Source: Candidatus Mediterraneibacter faecipullorum (lineage in GTDB: Bacteria > Bacillota > Clostridia > Lachnospirales > Lachnospiraceae). From it: a stretch of 39,955 nt of DNA. The position numbers and the translations under genes were made by a program. The stretch covers positions 1 to 39,955 of the forward strand of contig DWWO01000051.1 of NCBI GenBank assembly GCA_019119675.1, written 5' to 3'. Below are positions 16,818 through 24,035 of the stretch, piece after piece. Under the pieces are notes generated by a model, which was not told the origin of the DNA, searched no databases, and saw only the letters and a list, made by a program, of their open reading frames with translations. Each line of letters begins with the position of its first letter. Position 1 is the stretch's first letter.

Positions 16818-18719
16818 ATGAGTAAAAAACAGAAAAAAATGCTGATCAGGATTCTGATCTCGGCAGCTCTGCTGATCGGATTTAATTTTTTGCCATTCGG
16901 CGGGCCGCTGAGATTCGTTCTCTATCTGATCCCTTATCTTGTGATCGGCTATGATATCCTGATCAAAGCATTTAAAGGAATCAAGAACCATCAGCCGTTT
17001 GACGAGAGTCTGCTGATGGCGATAGCCACGATCGGCGCGATCGCAATTGCAATATATACCGAAGTGGCTGAACACGAAGCAGGGGATTATGTAGAAGCCA
17101 TAGCGGTTATGCTGTTCTATCAGATCGGCGAGTGGTTCCAGAGTTACGCTGTTGGCAAAAGCCGCAGAAATATCAGTGACCTGATGGACATCCGTCCCGA
17201 TTACGCCAATATTGAAAAGGACGGGAAACTGGAACAGATCGATCCGGACGAAGTAGAGCCCGGTTCCGTGATCGTGGTGCAGCCGGGGGAGAAGGTTCCT
17301 ATCGATGGTATCGTCATAGAAGGAACGTCTACTCTCAACACAAGTGCACTGACAGGAGAGAGCCTGCCGAGGGATGCACAGGAGGGCGATGAGATCATCA
17401 GCGGATGCATCAATATGACGGGTGTGCTGAAGATAAAGACGACCAAAGAATTCGGGGAATCCACGGTGTCGAAAATTCTGGATCTGGTGGAAAATGCAAG
17501 CTCCAGAAAATCGAAATCCGAAGACTTCATTACTAAATTTGCACGGATCTATACCCCGGCAGTGGTTTACAGTGCCATTGCATTGGCAATACTTCCGCCG
17601 CTTGTGCGGATGTTCGGCATGGGAATCCCGGCAGAATGGGGCACTTGGATCTACCGTGCACTTACATTCCTCGTCATCAGCTGTCCGTGCGCACTGGTAA
17701 TCAGTATCCCATTAAGTTTCTTCGCCGGTATCGGAGGAGCAAGCAATGCGGGAGTACTTGTAAAAGGGTCTAATTATCTGGAGACATTGTCCCAGACAAA
17801 ATGTGTTGTATTTGATAAGACAGGTACTCTGACACAGGGAGTATTCGAGGTAAACGAGGTACACCATAATGAGATGAGCCGGGAACAGCTGTTGGAATAC
17901 GCAGCGCTGGCTGAGAGTGCATCTTCCCATCCGATCAGCAAGAGCCTGCAGAGAGCTTACGGCAAAGAGATCGACCGCAGCCGTGTGACAGATATCCGGG
18001 AAATCAGCGGTAACGGCGTGACAGCGAAAGTAGACGGCATCGATGTGGCAGCAGGCAATTCAAAGCTCATGGACAGACGTGGTGTCAAATGGGTCGACTG
18101 CCACCAGGCAGGGACGATCATCCATATGGCGGTAGACGGGCGCTATGCCGGACATATTGTGATCTCTGATATTGAGAAGCCTCATGCAAAAGAGGCAATA
18201 CAGGCGCTGAAGAAAGCAGGCGTTGAGAAGACAGTTATGCTCACCGGCGATTCCCGCAGGGTAGCGGAACATGTGGCAGCAGACCTCGGCATTGATGAAG
18301 TACATGCGGAACTTCTTCCGGCCGATAAGGTGTCTGAAGTGGAAGAAATTCTGAAAAAGAATACCGGAAAAGGAAAGCTGGCATTCGTGGGAGACGGCAT
18401 CAATGATGCACCGGTGCTATCCCGTGCGGATATCGGTATCGCCATGGGAGCCATGGGATCGGACGCAGCTATCGAGGCGGCAGATATCGTGCTGATGGAT
18501 GATGATCCGCTGAAGATATCCAAGGCAATCCGGATCTCAAGAAAATGCCTTCGCATTGTGTATGAAAATATTTGGTTCGCCATCGGGATCAAGCTGCTCT
18601 GCCTTGTACTGGGAGCGGTAGGAATTGCGAATATGTGGCTTGCTATCTTCGCAGATGTGGGGGTCATGATCATCGCGGTACTCAATGCGATCCGCGCATT
18701 ATTCGTGAAAAAGTTATAA
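16818..18719 (+). CDS. P1B-2-type Zn/Cd/Pb-translocating ATPase (CadA/ZntA-like)
   Basis: 633-residue heavy-metal P-type ATPase exporting divalent metal. Motifs: TGES (179-182), the membrane metal site CPC (289-291), phosphorylation site DKTGTLT (from Asp333), SSHP (about 375), GDGINDAP (about 522-529). The last membrane segments carry a lysine (GIKLLCLVLG) and DVG (ADVGVMII), which mark the Zn/Cd/Pb subgroup as opposed to copper pumps. There is no N-terminal HMA domain; the preceding small gene supplies one. AAGGA lies just before the ATG. Followed by a long palindrome that could terminate transcription. Confidence 0.92.
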   Translation: MSKKQKKMLIRILISAALLIGFNFLPFGGPLRFVLYLIPYLVIGYDILIKAFKGIKNHQPFDESLLMAIATIGAIAIAIYTEVAEHEAGDYVEAIAVMLFYQIGEWFQSYAVGKSRRNISDLMDIRPDYANIEKDGKLEQIDPDEVEPGSVIVVQPGEKVPIDGIVIEGTSTLNTSALTGESLPRDAQEGDEIISGCINMTGVLKIKTTKEFGESTVSKILDLVENASSRKSKSEDFITKFARIYTPAVVYSAIALAILPPLVRMFGMGIPAEWGTWIYRALTFLVISCPCALVISIPLSFFAGIGGASNAGVLVKGSNYLETLSQTKCVVFDKTGTLTQGVFEVNEVHHNEMSREQLLEYAALAESASSHPISKSLQRAYGKEIDRSRVTDIREISGNGVTAKVDGIDVAAGNSKLMDRRGVKWVDCHQAGTIIHMAVDGRYAGHIVISDIEKPHAKEAIQALKKAGVEKTVMLTGDSRRVAEHVAADLGIDEVHAELLPADKVSEVEEILKKNTGKGKLAFVGDGINDAPVLSRADIGIAMGAMGSDAAIEAADIVLMDDDPLKISKAIRISRKCLRIVYENIWFAIGIKLLCLVLGAVGIANMWLAIFADVGVMIIAVLNAIRALFVKKL

Positions 18720-18742
18720 AAGGGACAGGGCAAAACGTGATT

Positions 18743-18777
18743 GGGGACGTAGTAAAATCCGATTTTACTACGTCCCC
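18743..18777. repeat. 17-bp perfect palindrome (REP/MITE-like unit) between convergent genes
   Basis: GGGGACGTAGTAAAATC (18743-18759), one base, then its exact complement (18761-18777). It lies between the ATPase stop and the helicase stop and could act as a terminator for both, though the U-tracts are poor. The GGGGACG...CGTCCCC ends resemble palindromic units that I recall as dispersed repeats in Clostridia genomes, so it may be one copy of a repeat family. Confidence 0.75.
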
Positions 18778-18799
18778 ATTTCCGTTTTCGGTAATTTTA

Positions 18800-21700
18800 T
18801 TATTTCAATTCTTTATAGAGACCGAGTATCTCCTCATAATCTCTACCGTATATAAAATAATAATCAATCTGTCCCGCACCCTCGGTATATAGATATGTTC
18901 CGTACAGTGGAACAGCGCAGCACATGACGGTTTCTTCAGAAGCAATTCCCAGACCGTATCCGTATTCGGATACGATAAGAGGCATTCTCATGATCTTTCC
19001 GCCGAAACTGATATAGCGGGCTTTATTATTTATGCGTTCCAGATCTTCGTTTAAGATCCCTTTTACCATAAGTTTTTCTTCTTTTGTCCAGTCAAAATAA
19101 TTCCATGTGCGGATTTTCTGCCCGTGTTCCACTTTTCTGGGAAGTGCTCTGGACTCGGTCAGGAGTTTTCGTCCCGTGTGATCCAGAAAACGGATCGCCC
19201 CGCTTCTTTTATCAATCTGTATCCTGATCTGTCCGGAGACAAGCTCTGCGAGGGACTTTCCTGCCCTTGCCGACCATGCCGGCGCCTGTTCGGGTGGAAA
19301 ATGCCAGAAACTGTGAGGCGGTTCAGGGACATCCCTGCCGATAAACTGTACCCGTATTACGGATGCATGTACCGGCGTCAGGCGAAGGGTTCCGTCGTTG
19401 CTGATCAGTTCAAGGGAGTGTCTGGTCCGCCTTATCTTCCGGACTGAAAGATCGGCAGTCTGATGCGCCGTCTCTTTTCCCAGATTCAGAAGCTTCGGAT
19501 CCGGAACAGATCCGAAACGGTAGGGCGACGGATTGACGGGAACGCCGGTGTATCGATGTGTGCTCTGCTGCAATATTGCATATGCACCGGATGAGGCTGA
19601 TTTCCCTGTGCCTTCTCCCACACGTTTTTTTCCTGCACGTTCTTCTCCCGCACGTTCATCTTCCCGCGGCTTCTTTTCTTCCGGTAGTCTTTCCTGCTCC
19701 CGTTCCGGAGCAGGCTGGGCGATCAGATCTGTCAGGTCTCCCGTATGGACAGCGGCAAGTTCATGAAGGGCACGCGTCGCGGCGACATACAGAAGCTTCA
19801 CGTACGCGTCTTCAGCAGGATAGCTCTCGGCAGAAGGATGGTAGAGGAGAACGGCATCGAATTCCAGACCCTTTGTATATTCCACAGGGAGGACCATGAT
19901 TCCTTCGGTGAATTCGGCTGTCTCCGGATCGGTATCGGCAAGCTCCAGTTCTCTGCCAAGAGATGCACTTACCGCAGCGGCTTCCTCCTCATCCCGGCAG
20001 ATCACGGCAATCGTCTCCCTGCCGTCTGACTGCCATTTGCGGATCGTATTTATACTTTCCCTGATCATGGCTTCTTCATCACGGCACTGTGTAATACGAA
20101 CAGGACTGCCGTGACGGCGGATCGGATCGGCCGGATAGACGGGGAAGCTCCCGTGCCGCAATATCCCGGTGGCGAATTCTGAGATCTCTATAGTATTGCG
20201 GTAGCTCTTCTTAAGCACTCCGAAACCGCCGGGAGTGCCTTTCAGCATCAGGGATTTCAGATCCTCCCAGTCGTTCAGTCCGTATCCGTAGTGAATATTC
20301 TGGGAGACATCGCCCATGATCGTATAGGTACAGCCGCGGAGGCAGTAGTAGAGAGCGCTGTATGCCATCATGCCGAAGTCCTGCGCCTCATCGATGATCA
20401 CGTGGCTAGCCTCGCGGATACCGTCGGTTTCCTTGATCCGCTTGTAAATGTAAGCGAGTGCTGCCAGGTCATAGAGATCGAATTCATGTTCCGGAACGGG
20501 TATCGTTTTGCCTTTTGATGCCTGTGATTTAAGAAAGTCGTCATAGACCTGATAAACGGATCCTTTCCAGACGTCTCCGCCGAAATGCCGCCTGTATTTC
20601 TTATAAAGCTCTTTTCGCACGGCAGGCGGATAGGCGATATCCTTTCCGGTTATTTCATTTTCCAGACGGGACAGAAGGATCGCGTTCAGCATATTGATCT
20701 TGCCCTGCATGGAGACAAGAGGATTGTCATTAAGACAGTTCCGGACTGTGGACCGCCGCATGATCCGGACTCCGTTTTCCAGGATCACTTCCTGTTCCGG
20801 GATGGATATTCTCTCCAGATCCCGGCAGAAGTATTCCAGATCATGAAACCACTCATAGCTTCCTTTGACCCGGACCGCTTCTTCATTTTTCCCGATGTGC
20901 CGGATATGGTGAATATCCGGATCCCAGTCCTCATAGAGGAGACGTACAAAGAGCTGTTCCATCGTCATCTGCGAGACTCCGTATACGTCCAGATCAGGCA
21001 GCACACTGGTGATATAGTTCAGAAGGATCCGGTTGCTCCCTATGATGTAGAAGTCCTCCGGACGGAAATCTTCTTCATAATTATACAGAATATAAGAGAT
21101 GCGGTGCATCGCTACTGTTGTTTTTCCCGATCCGGCGACACCCTGCACGATCAGGTTCATCTTCGGAGATCTTCGGATCACTGCGTTCTGTTCCTTCTGG
21201 ATCGTGGAGATGATCTCACCGAGTACCGCGCTTTTATTTCTGGCAAGATACTTTGTCAGCAGCTCATCGTTTGCTACCACGTCCGAGTCAAAGAAATCGA
21301 TCAGCCGGTCGTCCGCAATCTCATAGGTGCGCTTCCGCTTCAGGTCGATCTCGCAGGAACCTTCATTTTTTACAGTATATCGGCATCTCCCTGTTGTGTT
21401 CTCGTAATAGACAGATGCGATGGGGGCTCTCCAGTCGATGACTACCGGTTCGGATCCGTTTCTGGAAATGCCGACGCGTCCGACATAGTATGACTCTGCA
21501 TAGGGAATTTTCTGATCACGAAAATCAATACGGCCGAAATACGGTTTGTGCCGCGCTTTCCGGCATCGCAGCAGATCCATGCGGGTTTCCTGCAGCTGGG
21601 CCTGAGTGTTGTGAAAGAGAGCGAGCGCCTCCTTATCTTTTGTCCCGTAAGTCTCCATCAGCTCATGGAGTTCATCAGACAGCCGGCCGCTGTATTTTTC

Positions 21701-21814
21701 TGCTTTTTCAAGATTGTCCTGTGCGATTCCGATAATTCTGGCGAACTGAGCCTCCTCGGCTTCCCTGCTCAGCCCCGGAATGGGACGGAATGCTTTTGTC
21801 TTTTGTTGATCCAC
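18800..21814 (-). CDS. HelD-type RNA polymerase-recycling helicase fused to a GH31 N-terminal domain
   Basis: 1004 residues. Residues 1-695 are a complete HelD/UvrD-like protein: a coiled N-terminal arm (about 15-90), Walker A GVAGSGKTT (225-233), DEAQD (475-479), SYRNT (537-541) and the arginine motif YVAATRALHE (686-695). HelD proteins pull RNA polymerase off DNA using ATP. A charged linker rich in E, K, R and G (701-745) follows. Residues about 788-1004 then resemble the N-terminal beta-sandwich (galactose-mutarotase-like) of GH31 alpha-glucosidases, with RMPLIVSEYGYG and LYTEGAGQIDYYFIYGRDY. The protein ends where the GH31 catalytic barrel would begin. GTG start with AGAGGTGA 7 bases upstream. 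The HelD part is firm; the purpose of the fusion is unknown. Confidence 0.85.
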   Translation of the reverse strand: MDQQKTKAFRPIPGLSREAEEAQFARIIGIAQDNLEKAEKYSGRLSDELHELMETYGTKDKEALALFHNTQAQLQETRMDLLRCRKARHKPYFGRIDFRDQKIPYAESYYVGRVGISRNGSEPVVIDWRAPIASVYYENTTGRCRYTVKNEGSCEIDLKRKRTYEIADDRLIDFFDSDVVANDELLTKYLARNKSAVLGEIISTIQKEQNAVIRRSPKMNLIVQGVAGSGKTTVAMHRISYILYNYEEDFRPEDFYIIGSNRILLNYITSVLPDLDVYGVSQMTMEQLFVRLLYEDWDPDIHHIRHIGKNEEAVRVKGSYEWFHDLEYFCRDLERISIPEQEVILENGVRIMRRSTVRNCLNDNPLVSMQGKINMLNAILLSRLENEITGKDIAYPPAVRKELYKKYRRHFGGDVWKGSVYQVYDDFLKSQASKGKTIPVPEHEFDLYDLAALAYIYKRIKETDGIREASHVIIDEAQDFGMMAYSALYYCLRGCTYTIMGDVSQNIHYGYGLNDWEDLKSLMLKGTPGGFGVLKKSYRNTIEISEFATGILRHGSFPVYPADPIRRHGSPVRITQCRDEEAMIRESINTIRKWQSDGRETIAVICRDEEEAAAVSASLGRELELADTDPETAEFTEGIMVLPVEYTKGLEFDAVLLYHPSAESYPAEDAYVKLLYVAATRALHELAAVHTGDLTDLIAQPAPEREQERLPEEKKPREDERAGEERAGKKRVGEGTGKSASSGAYAILQQSTHRYTGVPVNPSPYRFGSVPDPKLLNLGKETAHQTADLSVRKIRRTRHSLELISNDGTLRLTPVHASVIRVQFIGRDVPEPPHSFWHFPPEQAPAWSARAGKSLAELVSGQIRIQIDKRSGAIRFLDHTGRKLLTESRALPRKVEHGQKIRTWNYFDWTKEEKLMVKGILNEDLERINNKARYISFGGKIMRMPLIVSEYGYGLGIASEETVMCCAVPLYGTYLYTEGAGQIDYYFIYGRDYEEILGLYKELK

Positions 21815-21876
21815 TGAAATTCACCTCTCTTTCCCGTTGGTCGGTCATTGTTTGAGGAGATATATGTCTACTGCGT

Positions 21877-21904
21877 AATATAACATTTTTTTGCGCAATT
21901 TCAA
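21877..21904 (-). promoter_or_regulatory. Sigma-A-like promoter of the HelD gene
   Basis: On the minus strand, TTGAAA (21904-21899), 16-base spacer, TATATT (21882-21877), about 60 bases before the GTG start. Confidence 0.6.
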
Positions 21905-22155
21905 AGATTTATATTAGGTTAAGAGAAGATATGGGGAGTATAACAATTTTTTATTTCCTTTTTTACATAAGTATGTTATTCTATTTTCATCTCGTGCGGA
22001 ACGCATTCTGCAGGATTCATCCGCATGTTTTTTCATTATTTCAATGCCCGCATATTCAGGGCAGATTTCGCAGGAGCATAAAGAAAGACCGGGGTGATGC
22101 CATTGCAGGGATAAGTGACGAAAGTAAACCAGAAGGTATATCAAGAAATATAAAG
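21905..22155. other. Non-coding gap between divergent HelD and Rpn-like genes
   Basis: Apart from the two promoters at its ends, this stretch shows no convincing gene. Short open frames exist on both strands but lack ribosome sites and recognisable protein character. It contains a T-rich segment (about 21942-21985). I see no clear repeats or RNA structure. Confidence 0.5.
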
Positions 22156-22185
22156 TTGCACCAGAGAAACAAGATGTATTATACT
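22156..22185 (+). promoter_or_regulatory. Sigma-A-like promoter of the Rpn-like gene
   Basis: TTGCAC (22156-22161), 18-base spacer, TATACT (22180-22185), directly followed by the ribosome site AAGGAG (22187-22192). Confidence 0.6.
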
Positions 22186-22197
22186 TAAGGAGAAAAA

Positions 22198-23085
22198 ATG
22201 GAGAAAACAAAACTACAGTGGCATCCCGCCTTTGGAGCCGCCCTGCGTATCACTCTGCAGGATGAGATGAGATATCTGGAGATGCACGAAGAATATCTGC
22301 TGAGTAAAAAACCGTTGCAGATGGATATCCTCATCATTAAAAAATTGAAGGATATTCCAATAAGAAAGGATATTGGCCGGATATTCCGAAAACATAATAT
22401 CATAGAATATAAATCACCCAGTGACAGTTTGAGTATAAATGATTTCTATAAAGTATACGGCTATGCCTGTATCTACCAGTCTGATACAAACAGGATTGGA
22501 GAAATTAAGCCGGAAGAGCTGACGTTGACTTTTGTGTGCAGCCACTATCCTAGAAATATGCTCCAACATCTGAAGCGCATACGAGGAATCCGCACGGAGT
22601 GTCAGGGGAGCGGTATCTACTATCTGAGGGGGGATCCCATTCCGATACAGCTTCTGGTTCTCCCGGAATTGTCTAATAAGGAGAACTATTGGCTGCAGAG
22701 CATGCGGACTAATCTGCGGGCTGGAGCAGAGATACGGAAACTGATGAGTGAATATGAAAAACACAGGAAATCAAAAGATTACGCTGCGGTGATGGATCTG
22801 ATCACACGGGCGAACTGGGAACAGATGGAGGTGGAAAAGAAAATGTGTGATGCATTGAAAGAATTATTTGCAGAAGAATTGAAGGAAGCGGACAGCAGGG
22901 GAAGATCAGAAGGTATGCGCCAGGGGCTCAGTCAGGGACTTAGCCAGGGGCTTCAGCAGGGATTAACACAGGGTATCCAGCTTACCAAGCGGGTACTGCA
23001 GCTGTCAGCTCAGGGAGATTCCCCGGAGATGATAGCAGACAAATGTAATGTTTCGCTGGAGCAGGTGAAAAAGATACTCGAATGA
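22198..23085 (+). CDS. Rpn-family PD-(D/E)XK nuclease (recombination-promoting nuclease/putative transposase)
   Basis: 295 residues. The N-terminal region carries the PD-(D/E)XK pattern seen in Rpn/YhgA-like proteins: MDILI (Asp42), then IIEYKSPSDSLSINDFYKVYGYA (Glu-x-Lys at about 73-75). The C-terminal third is helical. It contains a four-residue repeat (GLSQ GLSQ GLQQ GLTQ, about 239-260), typical of these proteins, and a final helix-turn-helix-like segment (SPEMIADKCNVSLEQVKKIL). Rpn proteins are DNA endonucleases tied to RecA-independent recombination or toxin-like roles; many are annotated as transposases without having transposon ends. No terminal repeats flank it here. AAGGAG 5 bases before the ATG. 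Confidence 0.75.
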   Translation: MEKTKLQWHPAFGAALRITLQDEMRYLEMHEEYLLSKKPLQMDILIIKKLKDIPIRKDIGRIFRKHNIIEYKSPSDSLSINDFYKVYGYACIYQSDTNRIGEIKPEELTLTFVCSHYPRNMLQHLKRIRGIRTECQGSGIYYLRGDPIPIQLLVLPELSNKENYWLQSMRTNLRAGAEIRKLMSEYEKHRKSKDYAAVMDLITRANWEQMEVEKKMCDALKELFAEELKEADSRGRSEGMRQGLSQGLSQGLQQGLTQGIQLTKRVLQLSAQGDSPEMIADKCNVSLEQVKKILE

Positions 23086-23149
23086 TCATATAATACAGCG
23101 CAGGCTGGACTGTTGCGCTGTCAGTCTGTGATTCATGCTTACAAAACTC

Positions 23150-23178
23150 TTGACGAACCGGTATTTTCTTCTTATAAT
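23150..23178 (+). promoter_or_regulatory. Sigma-A promoter of the ileS operon
   Basis: TTGACG (23150-23155), 17-base spacer, perfect TATAAT (23173-23178); start expected near 23185. Confidence 0.85.
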
Positions 23179-23184
23179 CATCCT

Positions 23185-23520
23185 TGTATGAATTTAAAAT
23201 TCAAAGGCTATGACGGAGACAGTAGGTCTTATCCGAACATCCCAGCGAGCCGGGAATGGTGAGAGCCCGGTATAAGTAGAATACTTCCGAATATCACTTC
23301 CGAGCCGCAGCCCCCAAAATATACCGGAGATACAAGGCAGCACGAGAAGTAAGGGCTGACGCGGATCCCGCGTTAGAGGATACCATATGCGAACTGAATT
23401 GCTTTTACCACAGAATCAGACAGTGTGTATACGGGTGAAGGAAGTTCAAGTATGTTGTAACAGGTGGTTAAAACGAGAGAGATGGCTTTCGTCCTTTTAC
23501 AGGACGGGAGCCTTTTTTTC
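23185..23520 (+). promoter_or_regulatory. T-box riboswitch leader, isoleucine-specific
   Basis: Transcription-terminating T-box upstream of ileS. Stem I landmarks: GACGGAGACAGTAGG near 23212-23226, the distal CAGCGAG and ATGGTGAGAGCC segments, and the specifier loop GAATATCACTTCC, where ATC (23293-23295) is an isoleucine codon followed by the usual AC. The T-box sequence GGTGGTTAAAACGAG (23463-23477) provides UGGU to pair with the NCCA end of a tRNA with discriminator A, as tRNA-Ile has. The terminator is an 11-bp stem (23484-23494 with 23502-23512) followed by seven Ts. Uncharged tRNA-Ile should favour the antiterminator and switch on the genes downstream. Confidence 0.92.
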
Positions 23521-23549
23521 TGCTGAATCAGAAACGATAACGTTTTACA

Positions 23550-23691
23550 GAGCCTGAATGAACAATATATCCGTTGCGGACGCGCTTTCGCTCGGGCCGT
23601 AACGCAGCGGACACATATGGCTGCAAAGGACGCAGCCTTAGTGCCGGCGTTACTCTACGGTCCTTAACGAATATATTGTTCATTCAGGCTC
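23550..23691 (-). repeat. Structured element, copy 1 (inverted orientation)
   Basis: Outer stem: 21-bp perfect inverted repeat, 23550-23570 with 23671-23691. The core on the minus strand (23665 down to 23576) starts AAGGACCGTA and ends GCGCGTCCGC. It folds as GGAC/GTCC; GTAACGC/GCGTTAC (23653-23647 with 23605-23599); an inner hairpin of GGCTGC/GCAGCC type (23637-23632 with 23624-23619) with a 7-base loop; and a small hairpin with a GAAA tetraloop (23589-23586). The core matches copy 2 along its whole length, with paired changes in the stems. The family is not recognised; it may be a structured RNA, a palindromic mobile element or a recombination site. Confidence 0.8.
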
Positions 23692-23872
23692 CCGCAAACC
23701 GGAACGTTTTTCAAACCGGCAGATAAAAAGGCTTCTTATTAAAGAAAGTCCAGACCGTCAGGTACATCAGCACCGCCGGAAAGCAGGCACACTTTCAGGA
23801 AAAGATAGTGCTCTGTTAAAAGGTAAGAAAGCCCCCCATCTCTTCCGGTTTTGATTCAGGTTCCGTTCTGGG
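23692..23872. other. Spacer between the two structured elements
   Basis: About 180 bases with no supported gene. CAAACCGG occurs twice (about 23695-23702 and 23722-23729). A weak open frame on the minus strand has no ribosome site or recognisable character. If the two flanking elements are one composite unit, this is its interior. Confidence 0.5.
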
Positions 23873-23881
23873 CAGGTCTGA

Positions 23882-24006
23882 CGCAGCTATGTGTCGATTA
23901 AGGACCGTAAAGGAACGCCGGCACTTAGATCGCGTTTTTTGCGATCTTATGTACCGCTGCGTTCCGTCCCGAGCGAGAGCGCGTCCGCAATCGACACATA
24001 GCTGCG
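23882..24006 (+). repeat. Structured element, copy 2
   Basis: Outer stem: 18-bp perfect inverted repeat, 23882-23899 with 23989-24006, extendable outward with mismatches to GGTC (about 23875) and GACC (about 24010). Core 23900-23988: GGAC/GTCC (23902-23905 with 23983-23986), GGAACGC/GCGTTCC (23912-23918 with 23959-23965), inner hairpin AGATCGC/GCGATCT (23927-23933 with 23941-23947, 7-base loop) and a GAGA tetraloop hairpin (23975-23978). Outer arms differ completely from copy 1 yet remain self-complementary. It ends 15 bases before the ileS ribosome site, so its right arm would form the 5' side of that site in the mRNA. Confidence 0.8.
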
Positions 24007-24035
24007 GCGGACCAGAGACAGAAAGGAAAATCAGC

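Noticed and set aside
20585..21493. 302-residue open frame opposite the HelD gene
   Set aside because: It is antisense to conserved helicase motifs, has no ribosome site and no recognisable protein features.
21914..22210. Short open frames in the gap between HelD and the Rpn-like gene
   Set aside because: No ribosome site, low-complexity hydrophobic or basic content, and they overlap both promoters.
22198..23085. Insertion sequence carrying the Rpn-like gene
   Set aside because: No terminal inverted repeats or target duplication were found at either side, and the gene has its own promoter; the transposase label for this family is largely historical.
23882..24006. Hammerhead-type ribozyme or integron attC site
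   Set aside because: No CUGAUGA...GAAA hammerhead core and no conserved attC core triplets. In this element the centre is conserved and the outer arms vary, unlike attC.
23889..24035. N-terminal extension of IleRS from an upstream in-frame start
   Set aside because: The extension only translates the structured element, is Arg/Cys-rich, and lacks a ribosome site. The ATG at 24036 has one and begins with the normal IleRS N-terminus.
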